Positions 26,029-36,516 are shown, counted from the first letter of the stretch. The stretch is DNA of 64,000 nucleotides from Methylobacterium iners (GCF_022179305.1 NZ_BPQP01000016.1:105890-169889); one strand, 5' to 3'. Notes: generated by a model from the sequence alone, not told the origin. Program-made: numbers and translations.

Positions 26029-26114
26029 GCCCTGCCCTGAGGGGAAGGACCGAGGGCGACTCAGCGGCGAGGCAAGCGGAACCGGCCCCAGCCTACTCCT
26101 CCCCACGAGCGGAG
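26029..26114. repeat. GC-rich repeat family C, overlapping the tyrC 3' end
   Basis: Starts near CTGCCCTGAGGGGAAGGA and ends CTCCTCCCCACGAGCGGAGGAG. Its middle (gactcagcggcgaggcaagcggaacc) resembles, in part, the copy at 44411-44516. Its right end runs into the last codons of tyrC. A detached half (CTCCCCCTTGTGGGG) is at 25816-25830. Confidence 0.6.
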
Positions 26115-27046
26115 GAGGTTGTGTCCGTCACCGGCCGCCCCCGACCGAAATCCGCCTCCGCCGTCTCCTGCCCCATCGCGACGATGCTGCGCCGGATCGC
26201 CCGGGTGCGGGTGAAGAGGTCGTGGAGGGCGTCGCCGTCGCCCCAGCGGATCGCGCGGGCGAGCGCCGCCAGGTCCTCGTTGAAGCGGCCGAGCATCTCC
26301 AGCACCGCGTCCTTGTTGGCCAAAAAGACGTCGCGCCACATGGTCGGGTCGGAGGCTGCGATGCGGGTGAAGTCACGAAACCCGCCGGCCGAGAACTTGA
26401 TCACCTCCGATTGCGTCACCGCCTCCAGGTCGGCCGCGGTACCGACGATGTTGTAGGCGATGAGGTGCGGCACGTGGCTGGTGATCGCCAGCACGAGGTC
26501 GTGGTGCTCGGCCGTCATCGACTCGACGATGGCGCCGATGCCTTCCCAGAAGGCCTGGACCCGCGCGACCGCCTCGGGGTCGCTGCCCTCGGGCGGCGTC
26601 AGGATGCACCAGCGCCCCTGGAACAGGGTCGAGAACCCCGCATCCGGTCCCGAATACTCGGTGCCCGCCACGGGATGGGCCGGTACGAAGGTGACGCCCT
26701 CGGGCAGGTGGGGGCTTACCCCCGCCACGACGCTGACCTTGACCGAGCCGACGTCGGAGACGATGGCGCCGGGGCTCAGGTGCGGGCCCATCCGCTCGGC
26801 CACGGCGCCGGCCGCGCCGACGGGCACGCACAGGATCACGAGGTCGGCGCCCGCGACGCCGGCGAGGTCGTCCGTGACCTCGTCGGCGAGGCCGAGCGCC
26901 CGCACCCGCTCCAGCACCGCCGGATCGCGGTCGATCGCGACGATCGTCCCGGCCCCACCGAACTGGCGGGCCGCCCGGGCGAGCGAGGAGCCGATCAGAC
27001 CCAGTCCGATGATCGCGAGCCGGCGGAAGCCCCCCGCCTCAGGCAC
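26093..27046 (-). CDS. tyrC: Prephenate/arogenate dehydrogenase
   Basis: NAD(P)-dependent step of tyrosine synthesis. 317 residues with Rossmann motif [34 protein letters not shown] (catalytic His region) and [14 protein letters not shown]. The family splits into cyclohexadienyl (tyrC) and strict prephenate (tyrA) enzymes; which substrate is used here is not decided by sequence reading. The start overlaps the hisC stop by 8 bases. The last residues (TSSARGEE) are encoded by the edge of a GC-rich repeat, so the C-terminus is probably recent in origin. Confidence 0.92.
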   Translation of the reverse strand: MPEAGGFRRLAIIGLGLIGSSLARAARQFGGAGTIVAIDRDPAVLERVRALGLADEVTDDLAGVAGADLVILCVPVGAAGAVAERMGPHLSPGAIVSDVGSVKVSVVAGVSPHLPEGVTFVPAHPVAGTEYSGPDAGFSTLFQGRWCILTPPEGSDPEAVARVQAFWEGIGAIVESMTAEHHDLVLAITSHVPHLIAYNIVGTAADLEAVTQSEVIKFSAGGFRDFTRIAASDPTMWRDVFLANKDAVLEMLGRFNEDLAALARAIRWGDGDALHDLFTRTRAIRRSIVAMGQETAEADFGRGRPVTDTTSSARGEE

Positions 27047-28163
27047 CGGCCTCGCCCTCCAGGAAGGACGCCAGCGCCGCCAGGAAGGCGCGGTTGGCCT
27101 CCTCCGCGCCGACCGTGACCCTGAGCGCGTTCGGCAGGCCGTAGGCGCTGACGCGGCGCACGATGATTCCGCGGGCCGTCAGGAAGGCGTCGGCCTTGGC
27201 CGCCGAGCGCCCGGGCTCCTCGGGGAAGTGGACGAGGAGGAAGTTGCCGACGCTCGGCGTCACCGTCAGCCCGAGGGCGCCGACGCGCTCGCTCAGCCAG
27301 GCGAGCCATTCGTCGTTGTGCGCCGCCGCCGCGGCGACATGGGCCTCGTCGGCGATCGCCGCCGCACCCGCCGCGATGCCGGCGCCCGAGACGTTGAACG
27401 GCCCCCGGATGCGGTTGACCGCGTCGACGATGCCCGGCGGCCCGACCATCCAGCCGATGCGCAGGGCGGCCAGCCCGTGGATCTTCGAGAAGGTCCGGGT
27501 CATGACCACGTTCTCGGCCTGGAGGACGAGGTCGAGCCCGGCGCTGTAATCGTTGGCGCGCACGTACTCGGCATAGGCGCCGTCGAGGACGAGGAGGACG
27601 TTCCCGGGCAGGCCCGCATGCAGGCGCCGGATCTCCTCGAACGAGACGTAGGTGCCCGTCGGGTTGTTGGGGTTGGCGAGGTAGACGATGCGCGTGCGCG
27701 GCGTCACCGCCGCGAGCAGGGCGTCGACATCGGCGCGCAGGTCGCGCTCGGGAACCACGACCGGGGTTCCGCCCGCGGCCAGGATCGCGATGCGGTAGAC
27801 GAGGAAGCCGTGCTCGGTGAACAGGCCCTCGTCGCCGGGACCGAGAAAGGCGTAGGCGAGGAACGAGAGCAGCTCGTCCGAGCCCGCGCCGCAGACGATG
27901 CGGGCCGGGTCGAGGCCGTAGCGCCCGGCGATCGCCTCGCGCAGCCGCGTGGCGTTGCCGTCCGGATAGAGGGCGAGGCGCCCGCCCTCCTCCGCGAGGG
28001 CCGCGAGGGCCTTCGGGCTGGGGCCGAGCGGCGTCTCGTTCGACGAGAGCTTATGGACCTTCGCCATCCCCGGCGCGCCGCTCTTGCCGGGCACGTAGGC
28101 CTTGATGGCGAGCACGCTCGGGCGGGGCACGGGACGAAGGGAGGACATGGTGGCGGAGGACAT
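27039..28163 (-). CDS. hisC: Histidinol-phosphate / aromatic aminotransferase
   Basis: PLP fold-type I enzyme, 374 residues from ATG 28163 (a second ATG at 28148 is also possible). Motifs: [47 protein letters not shown] (Asp/Tyr of the PLP site), [16 protein letters not shown] (Schiff-base Lys) and ALRVTVG (Arg). Family members act on histidinol phosphate, on aromatic oxo-acids, or on both. The position between chorismate mutase and tyrC suggests prephenate or 4-hydroxyphenylpyruvate transamination here; another hisC elsewhere in the genome would support that. Confidence 0.9.
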   Translation of the reverse strand: MSSATMSSLRPVPRPSVLAIKAYVPGKSGAPGMAKVHKLSSNETPLGPSPKALAALAEEGGRLALYPDGNATRLREAIAGRYGLDPARIVCGAGSDELLSFLAYAFLGPGDEGLFTEHGFLVYRIAILAAGGTPVVVPERDLRADVDALLAAVTPRTRIVYLANPNNPTGTYVSFEEIRRLHAGLPGNVLLVLDGAYAEYVRANDYSAGLDLVLQAENVVMTRTFSKIHGLAALRIGWMVGPPGIVDAVNRIRGPFNVSGAGIAAGAAAIADEAHVAAAAAHNDEWLAWLSERVGALGLTVTPSVGNFLLVHFPEEPGRSAAKADAFLTARGIIVRRVSAYGLPNALRVTVGAEEANRAFLAALASFLEGEAGA

Positions 28164-28234
28164 GGGGGCGACGCCGTTCGGATGAGCGGCCCCTCTAGCG
28201 CAGCTTGCCTGTCGTGGCGAGCGGGCGGCCCGTC

Positions 28235-29080
28235 TCACACCCGGAACCGGGCCGCATGGCTCCCGATCTCGTCGAGGCTGCTCGGGCCTGCGCCCGCCCG
28301 CTCCAGGGCCTCGCGCAGCTGGCGCGGGCCGACGCCGCCGGGCACGGCGAGGAGCAGGCGGGGCCCCTCCCCGCCCTCGGCGCGGGCCACGACCTCGCCG
28401 TAGAGGTCCTGCAGGGCGCGGGTTCCCTCCTCCGTCCAGACCTCGACGCGGGTGGCGTGGAGCACCCAGTCCCGCTGGGCCGCAGCCGGGTCGTCGAGGG
28501 GGTTGGCCACCACGAGGACGGGGGTGCCGGCCGGATGCGTCGGGCGCTCGATGAAGGGGAGCCGCGCGATCACCTTCGGCCTGCCTGCGCCCACAAGCCC
28601 CTCCCACCAGGCCGTCCCCGAGACCGCGGCGCCGAGGCGGAAGATGCCGAGGTCGCCGCGCGAGGCCGCCACCGCCTCGATCACCGCCGCGCAGGTCGGG
28701 TGCGGCCGGTAGGGCACCGTGAAGCCGAAATGGAAGCGGGCGGAATCCCGCATCGGCGCGTCGCCGCCCGAGACGTCCGCGTGGACCTGGAACGGCGCCT
28801 GGACCCAGGTGAAGGTCGCGATGATGACTCGCCAGATGCCCTCCACCGTATCCAGCGGCAGGAGCCCGCGGTGGCGCTCGGCGACGCGGCGCATCATCGA
28901 GGCCTCGCGCCCGGGCCGGAAGGCCGAGCCGCTGGCCGAGGTGCGCTTGGCCGCGATGAGGCGGTCGATGATCGTGCCCCGCTGGATCAGCAGGGCGTGC
29001 ATCTCCGCGTCGATCCGGTCGATCTCGGCGCGTAAGCTGGCGAGGTCGTCGGGGGCGTCGGGTCTCGGGGTGAGGCGCAT
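28235..29080 (-). CDS. Chorismate mutase (AroQ-type) with C-terminal extension
   Basis: 281 residues. The first 95 form an all-helical AroQ domain: [32 protein letters not shown] and [17 protein letters not shown] with the expected Arg, Lys and Glu contacts. The remaining 185 residues ([32 protein letters not shown]) look like an alpha/beta ligand-binding region that I cannot name; it is not a clear prephenate dehydratase or ACT domain. Converts chorismate to prephenate for the following hisC and tyrC genes (gap 71 bases), so the three form a tyrosine/phenylalanine operon. Confidence 0.85.
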   Translation of the reverse strand: MRLTPRPDAPDDLASLRAEIDRIDAEMHALLIQRGTIIDRLIAAKRTSASGSAFRPGREASMMRRVAERHRGLLPLDTVEGIWRVIIATFTWVQAPFQVHADVSGGDAPMRDSARFHFGFTVPYRPHPTCAAVIEAVAASRGDLGIFRLGAAVSGTAWWEGLVGAGRPKVIARLPFIERPTHPAGTPVLVVANPLDDPAAAQRDWVLHATRVEVWTEEGTRALQDLYGEVVARAEGGEGPRLLLAVPGGVGPRQLREALERAGAGPSSLDEIGSHAARFRV

Positions 29081-29452
29081 GCGGGGGTCCGGCGGGCGTG
29101 TCGGACCTCGTGTCTACGATCGACGGGTGCGAAGGGCCAGCGTCGGGTCTTGGAGCGGTGCCGAGTTGGGCCGGAACTCCGCGATGGGCGGGGAGCGGTC
29201 GTTCGCCTGACGCGGTCAGCGACCGGGCTGACCCTCGTCGGATCTCGGGAGCGTCCGCTCCCAGGTGGCCTTCGCGACGCAGGCGCCATTCAGGATCCCG
29301 CTTCCCAGGATCCGAGGCGCGCGGAATTAGATGGTCTCGCGAGCCTTGCTGGGCACGATCTCCGCCTGACATGCCCGGTCGCTTGGAGGGTTCCAGGAAG
29401 CCTCCTAAGGTCTGCCTGGGCAGCCGCTTCGCGCCCATGCGAGAAGGCTAGG
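29081..29452. other. 372-base divergent intergenic region
   Basis: It separates the leftward chorismate mutase operon from the rightward hybrid kinase, so both promoters should be here. Short direct repeats (AGGATCC near 29291-29315) are present. I see no convincing operator, RNA element or repeat-family copy. Confidence 0.5.
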
Positions 29453-31753
29453 ATGTCCCTCACAGGAGCCCACGACAGCACCCTCGTCGCCCTCTCGATC
29501 CTGATCGCGACGGTCGCCTCCTACACCGCCCTTGATCTCGCAGGCCGCATCCGTGCCGCAACAGGTTGGGCAGCACGCGCGTGGCTCGCGACCGCCGCCC
29601 TGGCGATGGGCGGTGGCATCTGGGCCATGCACTTCGTCGCCATGCTCGCCTTCAGCATGCCGGGCATGGAGGCGCATTACGACCTCGGCCTCACGCTCCT
29701 GTCACTGATCGTGCCCGTGGCGGTGACCGGAATCGGCTTTGCCGTCGTGAACCGGCCCACGAGCAGCCGCTTCGCGCTCGCCGCCAGCGGTCTTCTCATG
29801 GGCATCGGCATCGCGGCCATGCACTACACCGGCATGGCCGCGATGCACGTGCCCGCGTCCCTGCGCTACGACGCGCCGTGGGTGGCCGTCTCGATCCTGA
29901 TCGCGGTCGGAGCCTCGACCATCGCGCTCTGGCTCGCCTTCAAGAACACGGGGCTGGTTCAGAAGCTCGTCGCCGCCGGGGTGATGGGCATGGCCGTCTC
30001 GGGCATGCACTACACGGCCATGTATGCCGCGTCGTTCACCGCTCACGGCGTGACCGACGGCGGGCATGGCTATGCCAGCATCGGCCAGACCAACCTTGCC
30101 CTCGCCGTCGCCGCCACGACGTTCCTCATCCTCTTCCTCTCGCTGATCGCGGCCATGTTCGACCGCCGCTTCGCTGTGCTGGCCGAGCGGGAGGCCCTGG
30201 CTTTGCGCCGGAGCGAGGAGCAGTTCCGCGCGCTCTACCGAAAGACCCCGCTGCCGCTGCACGCCCTCGATGCCGAGGGCCGCGTCGAGGAGGTCAGCGA
30301 GGCGTGGCTCGATCTTCTCGGCTACCCGCGCGAGAGCGTTGTGGGTCGCCCCTTGATCAACTTCATGAGCGGGGAATCCGCGCGCCGCCGCGTTCAGGAG
30401 GACTGGCCGAAGCTCCTGGCGAGCGGCGCGCTTCGCGACGCCGAGTACCGCTTCGTGACCCATCGCGGCGAGCCTCTGGACGTTCTCCTGTCCTCGCAGG
30501 TTGAGCGTGACGCGCAGGGCCGGTTCCTGCGCGCGCTCGGCGGCCTCGTCGATGTGACAGCCAGACGACGCGCAGAGGAGGCGCTGCGGCAGGCCCAGAA
30601 GATGGAGGCAGTGGGACGCCTCACCGGCGGCATCGCGCACGACTTCAACAACCTGCTCGCCGTGGTGATCGGCAACCTCGACCTGCTGCGCAAGCGCCTG
30701 CCCGACGACCCCCGGCTCACGCGCCTCGTCGAGCATGCGATCCAGGGGGCTGAGCGTGGAGCCTCGTTGACCCAGCGCATGCTGTCCTTTGCACGGCGGC
30801 AGAGTCTGAGGCCCGAGCGGATCTGCGCCCCCGATCTCGTGCGGGGCATGGAGGACCTGCTTCGCCGCTCCATCGGCCCGCAGGTGCAGATCGAGACCCA
30901 CTTTCCCCTGGGGTTGGCCTACGCCTATGCGGACGCCAACCAGGTTGAGCTGGCGCTGTTAAACCTCGTCGTGAACGCACGGGACGCCATGCCCAATGGC
31001 GGCATCATCACGATCAGCGCACGCGAGCAGGCGGTCGGAACGGACCAAGTGAGTGGTCTTTCACCGGGCAAGTACGTCTGCCTCGCCGTATCGGACACGG
31101 GCACGGGCATGGACGAGGCCACCCTGGGGCGAGCGATGGAGCCGTTCTTCACGACGAAGGGGGTCGGCAAGGGCACGGGGCTGGGGCTCTCCATGGTGCA
31201 CGGCCTCGCCGAGCAGTCCGGTGGAGCCCTTGTCCTCGAGAGCCGTGTCGGCGTGGGCACGACCGCTGAGGTGTGGCTTCCGTTTGCCGAGGCCAGAGAG
31301 GAGCCCGGCGAGATCGCGGCTGAGGCAGGCAAGAAGGCGGGCGCTGCGACGCCCTCGCTGACGGTTCTGGCGATCGATGATGATGCCCTTGTCCTGGCGA
31401 ACACGGCGGCGATGCTGGATGACCTCGGGCATGTGGTCCTCGAGGCCTCGTCCGGAGAGGAGGCGCTGACCTTCTTGCGAAGGGGCCGCAAGGTCGATCT
31501 CATAATCACGGACTACGCCATGCCGGGCATGACGGGCCTGCACCTCGCGGAGGCGATCCGGGCCGAGTGGCCGCGCATGCCGATCCTGCTGGCGACCGGC
31601 TATGCGGAGGTGGCGCTGGACAGCCACCTTGCCCTGCCCCGGCTGAACAAGCCCTATCAGCAGGCCGATCTGGCCGATGCGGTCGCGGGCTGCCTGAAGC
31701 AGGAGGATGCAGCAGACCGGGTCGTCGCGTTCCGGCCCGTCCGCGGCGGGTGA
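29453..31753 (+). CDS. MHYT-PAS hybrid sensor histidine kinase
   Basis: 766 residues. The N-terminal half has seven membrane helices with three MHYT-type motifs (AMHFVAML, AMHYTGMAAMH, GMHYTAMYA), a proposed copper/redox- or gas-sensing module. A PAS domain (about 255-370), a HisKA-type domain (GGIAHDFNNLL with phospho-His396) and a HATPase domain (LVVNARDAM, DTGTGM, GKGTGLGLSM) follow. The C-terminal receiver has its phosphorylatable Asp687 in IITDYAMPG. The phosphate probably flows to the attached receiver and then to an unlinked partner; no output regulator is adjacent. Confidence 0.92.
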   Translation: MSLTGAHDSTLVALSILIATVASYTALDLAGRIRAATGWAARAWLATAALAMGGGIWAMHFVAMLAFSMPGMEAHYDLGLTLLSLIVPVAVTGIGFAVVNRPTSSRFALAASGLLMGIGIAAMHYTGMAAMHVPASLRYDAPWVAVSILIAVGASTIALWLAFKNTGLVQKLVAAGVMGMAVSGMHYTAMYAASFTAHGVTDGGHGYASIGQTNLALAVAATTFLILFLSLIAAMFDRRFAVLAEREALALRRSEEQFRALYRKTPLPLHALDAEGRVEEVSEAWLDLLGYPRESVVGRPLINFMSGESARRRVQEDWPKLLASGALRDAEYRFVTHRGEPLDVLLSSQVERDAQGRFLRALGGLVDVTARRRAEEALRQAQKMEAVGRLTGGIAHDFNNLLAVVIGNLDLLRKRLPDDPRLTRLVEHAIQGAERGASLTQRMLSFARRQSLRPERICAPDLVRGMEDLLRRSIGPQVQIETHFPLGLAYAYADANQVELALLNLVVNARDAMPNGGIITISAREQAVGTDQVSGLSPGKYVCLAVSDTGTGMDEATLGRAMEPFFTTKGVGKGTGLGLSMVHGLAEQSGGALVLESRVGVGTTAEVWLPFAEAREEPGEIAAEAGKKAGAATPSLTVLAIDDDALVLANTAAMLDDLGHVVLEASSGEEALTFLRRGRKVDLIITDYAMPGMTGLHLAEAIRAEWPRMPILLATGYAEVALDSHLALPRLNKPYQQADLADAVAGCLKQEDAADRVVAFRPVRGG

Positions 31754-32037
31754 ACCCCAACCACCTTGGGTCGACGGACGCACTGGTCGGCTAGCAGGAG
31801 CGCGATGGACGTCCGCTTCTGGCGCAAAGCCGTCGCGAGCCGAACTTCCGCAACGGGTCGGACGCAGACAGGAAGAGCGCCTCGTTCTCCAAACCGCTCC
31901 CCACCCGATGCCCGCGTTCGTTGACGCAGGCAGGGGCGCGGACTAACTGCTGGTAGCCGAATTGCGCGGGCGAAGACGCCCAATCGTGGCATCCGGGTGT
32001 CGCGACCGCCGAGCGCCCGGACCCGTTAAGACGCCCT

Positions 32038-33234
32038 ATGGACACCGCCGCCGACCTGATCGCGAACCGTCCCGTCGAGACAGGCCCCGCGGCCGAGCTC
32101 TCGCAGGCGGCCGACCCCAAGAGCCCCGTCGCCCTGTTCGGCCCCGACGAGCCGCTGGCGACAGATGCCGGCGTGCAGATCAGCCCGTTCCAGATCGCCT
32201 ACCAGACCGCCGGCACCCTCAATGCGGATCGCTCCAACGCGGTCCTGATCTGCCACGCGCTCACCGGCGACCAGCACTTCGCCCACACCCATCCCCTCAC
32301 GGGCAAGCCCGGCTGGTGGGAGACGCTGGTGGGGCCGGGCAAGCCCATCGACACGGACCGCTACTTCGTCGTCTGCTCGAACGTGATCGGGAGCTGCATG
32401 GGCTCGACGGGCCCGGCCTCGATCAATCCGGCGACGGGGCACCCCTACGGCCTCGACTTCCCCCTCGTCACGATCCGCGACATGGTCCGCGCCCAGGCGA
32501 TGCTGCTCGATCGTCTCGGCATCCCGGACCTGTTCCTCTGCATCGGCGGCTCGATGGGCGGGATGCAGGTGCTGCAATGGGCGGCGAGCTTTCCGGACCG
32601 CGTCTTCGCGGCGATGCCCATCGCCACCGGCGCCCGGCACTCGGCCCAGAACATTGCCTTCCACGAGGTCGGGCGGCAGGCGATCATGGCCGACCCGGCC
32701 TGGGCCGAGGGCCGCTATCTCGAGGCCGGCACCCGGCCCGCCAAGGGTTTGGGGGTCGCCCGGATGGGCGCGCACATCACCTATCTGTCGGAGCCGGCGC
32801 TCCACCGGAAGTTCGGGCGCCGCTTCCAGGGCGGCTCGGCCCCGACCTTCTCCTTCAACGCCGACTTCCAGATCGAGAGCTACCTGCGCCACCAGGGCCT
32901 CAGCTTCGTCGAGCGCTTCGACGCCAACGCCTACCTCTACCTGACCCGGGCGATGGACTATTTCGACCTCGCGGCCGATGGCGGCGGGGTGCTGGCCAAC
33001 GCCTTTCGCGGCACCAAGACCCGGTTCTGCGTCATGTCCTTCACCTCGGACTGGCTCTTTCCGACCGCCGATTCCCGCGCCATCGTGCACGCGCTCAACG
33101 CGGCCTCCGCGCCCGTCGCCTTCGTCGAGGTCGAGAGCGACAAGGGCCACGACGCCTTCCTGCTCGACGAGCCGGCCATGTTCTCGGCGGCCCGGGGCTT
33201 CATCGACGCCGCCGCCCGGGCCCGCGGCCTGTGA
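32038..33234 (+). CDS. metX: Homoserine O-acetyltransferase
   Basis: 398 residues, alpha/beta hydrolase fold. Motifs: [20 protein letters not shown], nucleophile elbow GGSMGGMQ (Ser172), [10 protein letters not shown] (Asp) and [10 protein letters not shown] (His). It activates homoserine for methionine synthesis with acetyl- or succinyl-CoA. metW follows after 10 bases, the usual metXW arrangement. The 284-base leader shows no riboswitch I can recognise. Confidence 0.95.
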   Translation: MDTAADLIANRPVETGPAAELSQAADPKSPVALFGPDEPLATDAGVQISPFQIAYQTAGTLNADRSNAVLICHALTGDQHFAHTHPLTGKPGWWETLVGPGKPIDTDRYFVVCSNVIGSCMGSTGPASINPATGHPYGLDFPLVTIRDMVRAQAMLLDRLGIPDLFLCIGGSMGGMQVLQWAASFPDRVFAAMPIATGARHSAQNIAFHEVGRQAIMADPAWAEGRYLEAGTRPAKGLGVARMGAHITYLSEPALHRKFGRRFQGGSAPTFSFNADFQIESYLRHQGLSFVERFDANAYLYLTRAMDYFDLAADGGGVLANAFRGTKTRFCVMSFTSDWLFPTADSRAIVHALNAASAPVAFVEVESDKGHDAFLLDEPAMFSAARGFIDAAARARGL

Positions 33235-33244
33235 GGGGACAGCC

Positions 33245-33919
33245 ATGAACGCGCCCGTCACCCCCTGGGATGCGGCGCAAGCGATCCCCCGCTCGGACGG
33301 CGCCCGCGTCGATCACATCGCGGTCCTCGAACTGGTGCCGCCCGGCGCCCGTGTCCTCGACATCGGCTGCGGCGACGGCACCCTGCTGGCGCTCCTGCGC
33401 GACCGCCGGGGCGTGGACGGGCGCGGCATCGAGCTCTCCCGCGAGGGCGTGAATGCCTGCCTCGCCCGCGGGCTCCCCGTGATCCAGGGCGACGCCGACA
33501 CCGATTTGGAGAACTACCCCGACGACGCCTTCGACGTCGTGGTGCTGTCCCAGACCATCCAGGCGACGCGCAACCCCCGTATCGTGCTGGAGCACCTGCT
33601 CCGGATCGGGCGGCAGGTGGTCATCTCCTTCCCGAATTTCGGGCATTGGCGGGTGCGGGCGGAGCTGGCCCTGCGCGGGCGCATGCCGGTGACCGAGCTG
33701 ATGCCGGAGGCCTGGTACGAGACCCAGAACATCCACCATTGCACCATCCGCGACTTCGTCGGGCTGTGCCGGGTGGTGGGGGCCCGGATCGAGCGGGCGG
33801 CAGCGCTCGATGCGAGCGGACGGCCGATGCGCTTCTCGATGCCCTGGTGGGTCTGGAACCTGATCGGCGCGCAGGGCGTGTTCCTGCTGCGCCGGGGTGA
33901 GGGAGCCGGGCCGGGCTGA
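33245..33919 (+). CDS. metW: Methionine biosynthesis protein MetW
   Basis: 224-residue class I methyltransferase-like protein: [15 protein letters not shown] (SAM motif), [23 protein letters not shown], and the family signature [13 protein letters not shown] with [15 protein letters not shown]. MetW is needed with MetX for homoserine acylation; recent work on the pair treats it as a partner that activates MetX. ATG 33245 follows the metX stop by 10 bases. A parS site lies 12 bases after its stop. Confidence 0.93.
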   Translation: MNAPVTPWDAAQAIPRSDGARVDHIAVLELVPPGARVLDIGCGDGTLLALLRDRRGVDGRGIELSREGVNACLARGLPVIQGDADTDLENYPDDAFDVVVLSQTIQATRNPRIVLEHLLRIGRQVVISFPNFGHWRVRAELALRGRMPVTELMPEAWYETQNIHHCTIRDFVGLCRVVGARIERAAALDASGRPMRFSMPWWVWNLIGAQGVFLLRRGEGAGPG

Positions 33920-33930
33920 GCGGCCCGGTG

Positions 33931-33946
33931 TGTTTCACGTGAAACG
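33931..33946. promoter_or_regulatory. parS site 3 (15/16)
   Basis: TGTTTCACGTGAAACG: the only mismatch to the perfect palindrome is the last base. It lies just after metW. Confidence 0.85.
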
Positions 33947-33957
33947 CGAGAAAGTCC

Positions 33958-33976
33958 CCTCCCCCCAAGGGGGAGG
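33958..33976. terminator. GC hairpin between convergent metW and ohr
   Basis: CCTCCCCC-caa-GGGGGAGG is a perfect 8-bp stem. It could end transcription from either side, but no T-run follows; it is also related to repeat family C. Confidence 0.35.
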
Positions 33977-34025
33977 AGAGCCTCGCGAGCCTCTCCCTAA
34001 CCCTGGTGATCGATCCGAAGCGATC

Positions 34026-34448
34026 TCAAGCCGCCGAGATGTCGACCTGGATGTTGCCCCGCGTGGCGTGGGAATAGGGGCAGACCACGTCGGCGCGCTT
34101 GACCAGCTCCTCCGCCTTGGCGTGGTCAATGCCGGGCAGATGGGCCTTGAGGGTGACGACGAGGCCGAAGCCCGCGCCGTCGTCGCGCTGGCCGATGCCG
34201 ACCGACGACTCGACCTTGGCGTCGTCCGGGATCCTCACCTTGTCCTGCGCGGCCACGAACTTGATCGCGCCGAGGAAGCAGGCGGCGTAGCCGGCCGCGA
34301 AGAGCTGCTCGGGGTTGGTGCCCGACCCGCCGCCGCCGCCGAGCTCCTTCGGGGTGGAAAGCGTCACCTGGAGCGTGCCGTCCTGCGTCGCCGCCGAGCC
34401 TTCGCGGCCGCCGGTGGCGTGGGCGTGGGTGGTGTAGAGGGCCTTCAT
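34026..34448 (-). CDS. ohr: Organic hydroperoxide reductase Ohr
   Basis: 140-residue Ohr/OsmC-fold thiol peroxidase. The two reactive cysteines are in [12 protein letters not shown] and [13 protein letters not shown], and the start [14 protein letters not shown] is typical of Ohr rather than OsmC. It detoxifies organic peroxides using lipoyl-protein electrons. ATG 34448 is preceded by AGGAGATGAC. It is divergent from a MarR regulator (ohrR), the standard arrangement, with candidate operators between. Confidence 0.95.
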   Translation of the reverse strand: MKALYTTHAHATGGREGSAATQDGTLQVTLSTPKELGGGGGSGTNPEQLFAAGYAACFLGAIKFVAAQDKVRIPDDAKVESSVGIGQRDDGAGFGLVVTLKAHLPGIDHAKAEELVKRADVVCPYSHATRGNIQVDISAA

Positions 34449-34536
34449 GTCATCTCCTGCTGGCATTCGTCTCGCGACCCTGAGATGGGCCGCAACGGGC
34501 CGGGGTCGAGCCCCGGCCGCCGGTCGCCGCAACCCG

Positions 34537-34586
34537 ATTGCGCACAACCCATCCGGCTTATCGCACGGATATCGATTGCGCACAAT
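34537..34586. promoter_or_regulatory. Paired dyads between ohr and ohrR (candidate OhrR operators)
   Basis: CGATTGCGCACAA occurs twice (34535-34547 and 34573-34585), starts 38 bases apart; the second copy extends to ATTGCGCACAAT, whose outer ATTG/CAAT arms are complementary. They lie in the 255-base divergent promoter region, where OhrR would repress both genes until oxidised. A further ATTGTAC is at 34617-34623. Confidence 0.55.
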
Positions 34587-34703
34587 CCTGTTTCCGGCGG
34601 CTTGGCCGAGGGCTCGATTGTACGGGAAACCCGTTCTGCCGTAAGATGCGGGGTCACCGCGCGAAAGCCGCCGTGGCACCAGGGATCGGACGGGCTCAAT
34701 CGG

Positions 34704-35210
34704 ATGGCGGCGGCGCGACATTCACGGACGGGTGCGGGGAAGACCCAGGCGCAGGACCCGCAGAGCCTCGACAGCCAGCTCTGCTTCGCCGTCTACGCCG
34801 CCGCGCACGCCTTCGGCCGCGCCTACCGCAGCCTGCTCGCCGGCCACGGGCTGACCTATCCGCAATACCTCGTCCTGCTCGTCCTCTGGGAGGAGGAAGG
34901 GCTGACGGTGAAGGACATCGGCACCCGCCTGTTCCTCGATTCCGGCACGCTGACGCCCCTCCTGAAGCGGCTCGAGGCGGCAGGCCATGTCCGCCGCGCC
35001 CGCGACCGCAGCGACGAGCGGCAGGTGAGCATCTTCCTGACCCCGAAGGGCCGGGCGCTGCAATCGCGCATGGATTGCGTCCCGGAACAGGCGGGCCTGC
35101 TTACGGGCCTCGACCTCGACGCCCGGCGCGCCCTCCTCGATCACCTCGCCGCGCTGCGGGGCACGCTCCACGAGAACCTGGCGGGTGACGGGGCGGGGGC
35201 CGAGGCCTAG
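34704..35210 (+). CDS. ohrR: MarR-family peroxide sensor OhrR
   Basis: 168 residues from ATG 34704. Winged helix: [59 protein letters not shown], with the D-x-R-x-x-x-V wing. The sensing Cys27 is in [12 protein letters not shown]; a second Cys125 (RMDCVPEQ) makes a two-cysteine OhrR possible. Oxidation by organic peroxide releases it from DNA. The divergent neighbour ohr is its expected target. Confidence 0.92.
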   Translation: MAAARHSRTGAGKTQAQDPQSLDSQLCFAVYAAAHAFGRAYRSLLAGHGLTYPQYLVLLVLWEEEGLTVKDIGTRLFLDSGTLTPLLKRLEAAGHVRRARDRSDERQVSIFLTPKGRALQSRMDCVPEQAGLLTGLDLDARRALLDHLAALRGTLHENLAGDGAGAEA

Positions 35211-35459
35211 CGCTCAAGATCCGAGTCGAGGGTCTCCACTCCCTACGGTTCGCCAGCCAAGTCGTCCCGGCCAAGTCGTTCCGACCGAATGAGCGTTGTC
35301 GACGTCGATTCGAACGCTCCGTGCGACGGGCTCCTACAATTCGCGCGCTCGAGTTTGGACATCGAATCTCAACCAAGCTCCGCGATGCCGCGGGCAGCGA
35401 TAACAATACCTTCAGCACTCGCAGGCACTGCTTCAACGCCCTTGGAGAGCTGACCGACC

Positions 35460-36407
35460 ATGCCCACTCAGAAGTTCCGCCTCGTGACCCGGAGTGATTT
35501 CGACGGCCTCGTCTGTGGCATGCTGCTGCGCGAACTCGACCTCATCGACGAGATCAAGTTCGTCCACCCCAAGGACATGCAGGACGGCCTCATCGCGATC
35601 TCGGAGCGCGACATCATCACCAACCTGCCCTACGTCCAGGGGTGTCATCTCGCCTTCGACCATCACTCGAGCGAAGGCGCGCGCAATGCCGGGCGGGACT
35701 TCCCCAACCACGTCATCGATGTGACGGCGCCGTCCGCGGCCCGCGTCGTGTACCGCCACTATGGCGCGGCGGCCTTCCCGCGCATCAGCGACGAGCTCAT
35801 GTCCGCGGTCGACAAGGCCGACGCGGCCCAGTTCAGCCGCGAGGAAATCCTCGACCCGCAAGGTTGGGTTCTGCTCAACTTCCTCATGGACTCGCGGACC
35901 GGGCTCGGGCGTTTCCGCGACTTCCGCATCTCGAACTACGACCTGATGATGCAGCTGATCGAGCGCTGCCGCGACCACACGATCGCGGAGGTCCTGGCCC
36001 TGCCGGACGTCAAGGAGCGCGTCGACCTCTACATGAGCCACCGCGACCGCTTCGCGGCGCAACTCCAGCGCTGCACGTCCGTGCACGGCAAGCTCGCGCT
36101 CATCGACCTGCGGGACGAAGAGATCATCTACGCGGGTAACCGCTTCGCGGTGTACGCGCTCTTTCCCGATTGCGACGTCTCGGCCCACGTCATGTGGGGC
36201 CTGAAGAAGCAGAACACCGTCTTCGCGATCGGCAAATCGATTCTGGACCGTCGCTCGCAGGTCGATGTCGGAGCGCTGTGCCTCTCCTACGGCGGCGGCG
36301 GCCACTACGCCGCCGGCACGTGTCAGGTGCCCAACGAGCGAGCCGAGCCTGTGAAAGCCGAGCTCATCGCTGCGCTTTCGGGGACCTCCTACAAGGCCGC
36401 CGCCTGA
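35460..36407 (+). CDS. DHH-family phosphoesterase
   Basis: 315 residues. DHH-domain metal motifs: SDFDGLVCG at the start, HLAFDHHSSEG (the DHH triad) and VDKADAAQF. The C-terminal DHHA1-type motif is SYGGGGHYAAGTCQV. The superfamily includes nano-RNases, cyclic-di-AMP hydrolases and exopolyphosphatases; this one is often annotated as exopolyphosphatase-like. It has no membrane helix. It stands alone with its own terminator, so context does not settle the substrate. Confidence 0.82.
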   Translation: MPTQKFRLVTRSDFDGLVCGMLLRELDLIDEIKFVHPKDMQDGLIAISERDIITNLPYVQGCHLAFDHHSSEGARNAGRDFPNHVIDVTAPSAARVVYRHYGAAAFPRISDELMSAVDKADAAQFSREEILDPQGWVLLNFLMDSRTGLGRFRDFRISNYDLMMQLIERCRDHTIAEVLALPDVKERVDLYMSHRDRFAAQLQRCTSVHGKLALIDLRDEEIIYAGNRFAVYALFPDCDVSAHVMWGLKKQNTVFAIGKSILDRRSQVDVGALCLSYGGGGHYAAGTCQVPNERAEPVKAELIAALSGTSYKAAA

Positions 36408-36489
36408 CGTGCCGCCGGCGCTCCTGCGCGGGGCGGCATCGTGCCAGGCGTGATGCCATGCGTGCAGGAACGATCCCGATGCCCTGCAT

Positions 36490-36516
36490 CCCTCCCCCGT
36501 GGGGGAGGGTCGTGTT
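36490..36516 (+). terminator. Rho-independent terminator after the DHH gene
   Basis: CCCTCCCC-cgtg-GGGGAGGG (8-bp perfect stem) followed by TCGTGTTTTG. It is 83 bases after the DHH stop and close to the convergent cytochrome gene, so it may serve both. Confidence 0.6.

Noticed and set aside
26460-28403. Long open frame (647 codons) on the + strand across tyrC and hisC
   Set aside because: It lies entirely opposite two well-recognised genes, and its translation is Arg/Gly/Ala-rich low complexity. At this GC content long antisense frames are expected.
31754-32037. Possible SAM-II or similar riboswitch upstream of metX
   Set aside because: metX leaders in alphaproteobacteria often have one, but I could not find its conserved core or pseudoknot pairing in this 284-base leader. 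A covariance-model search would decide.
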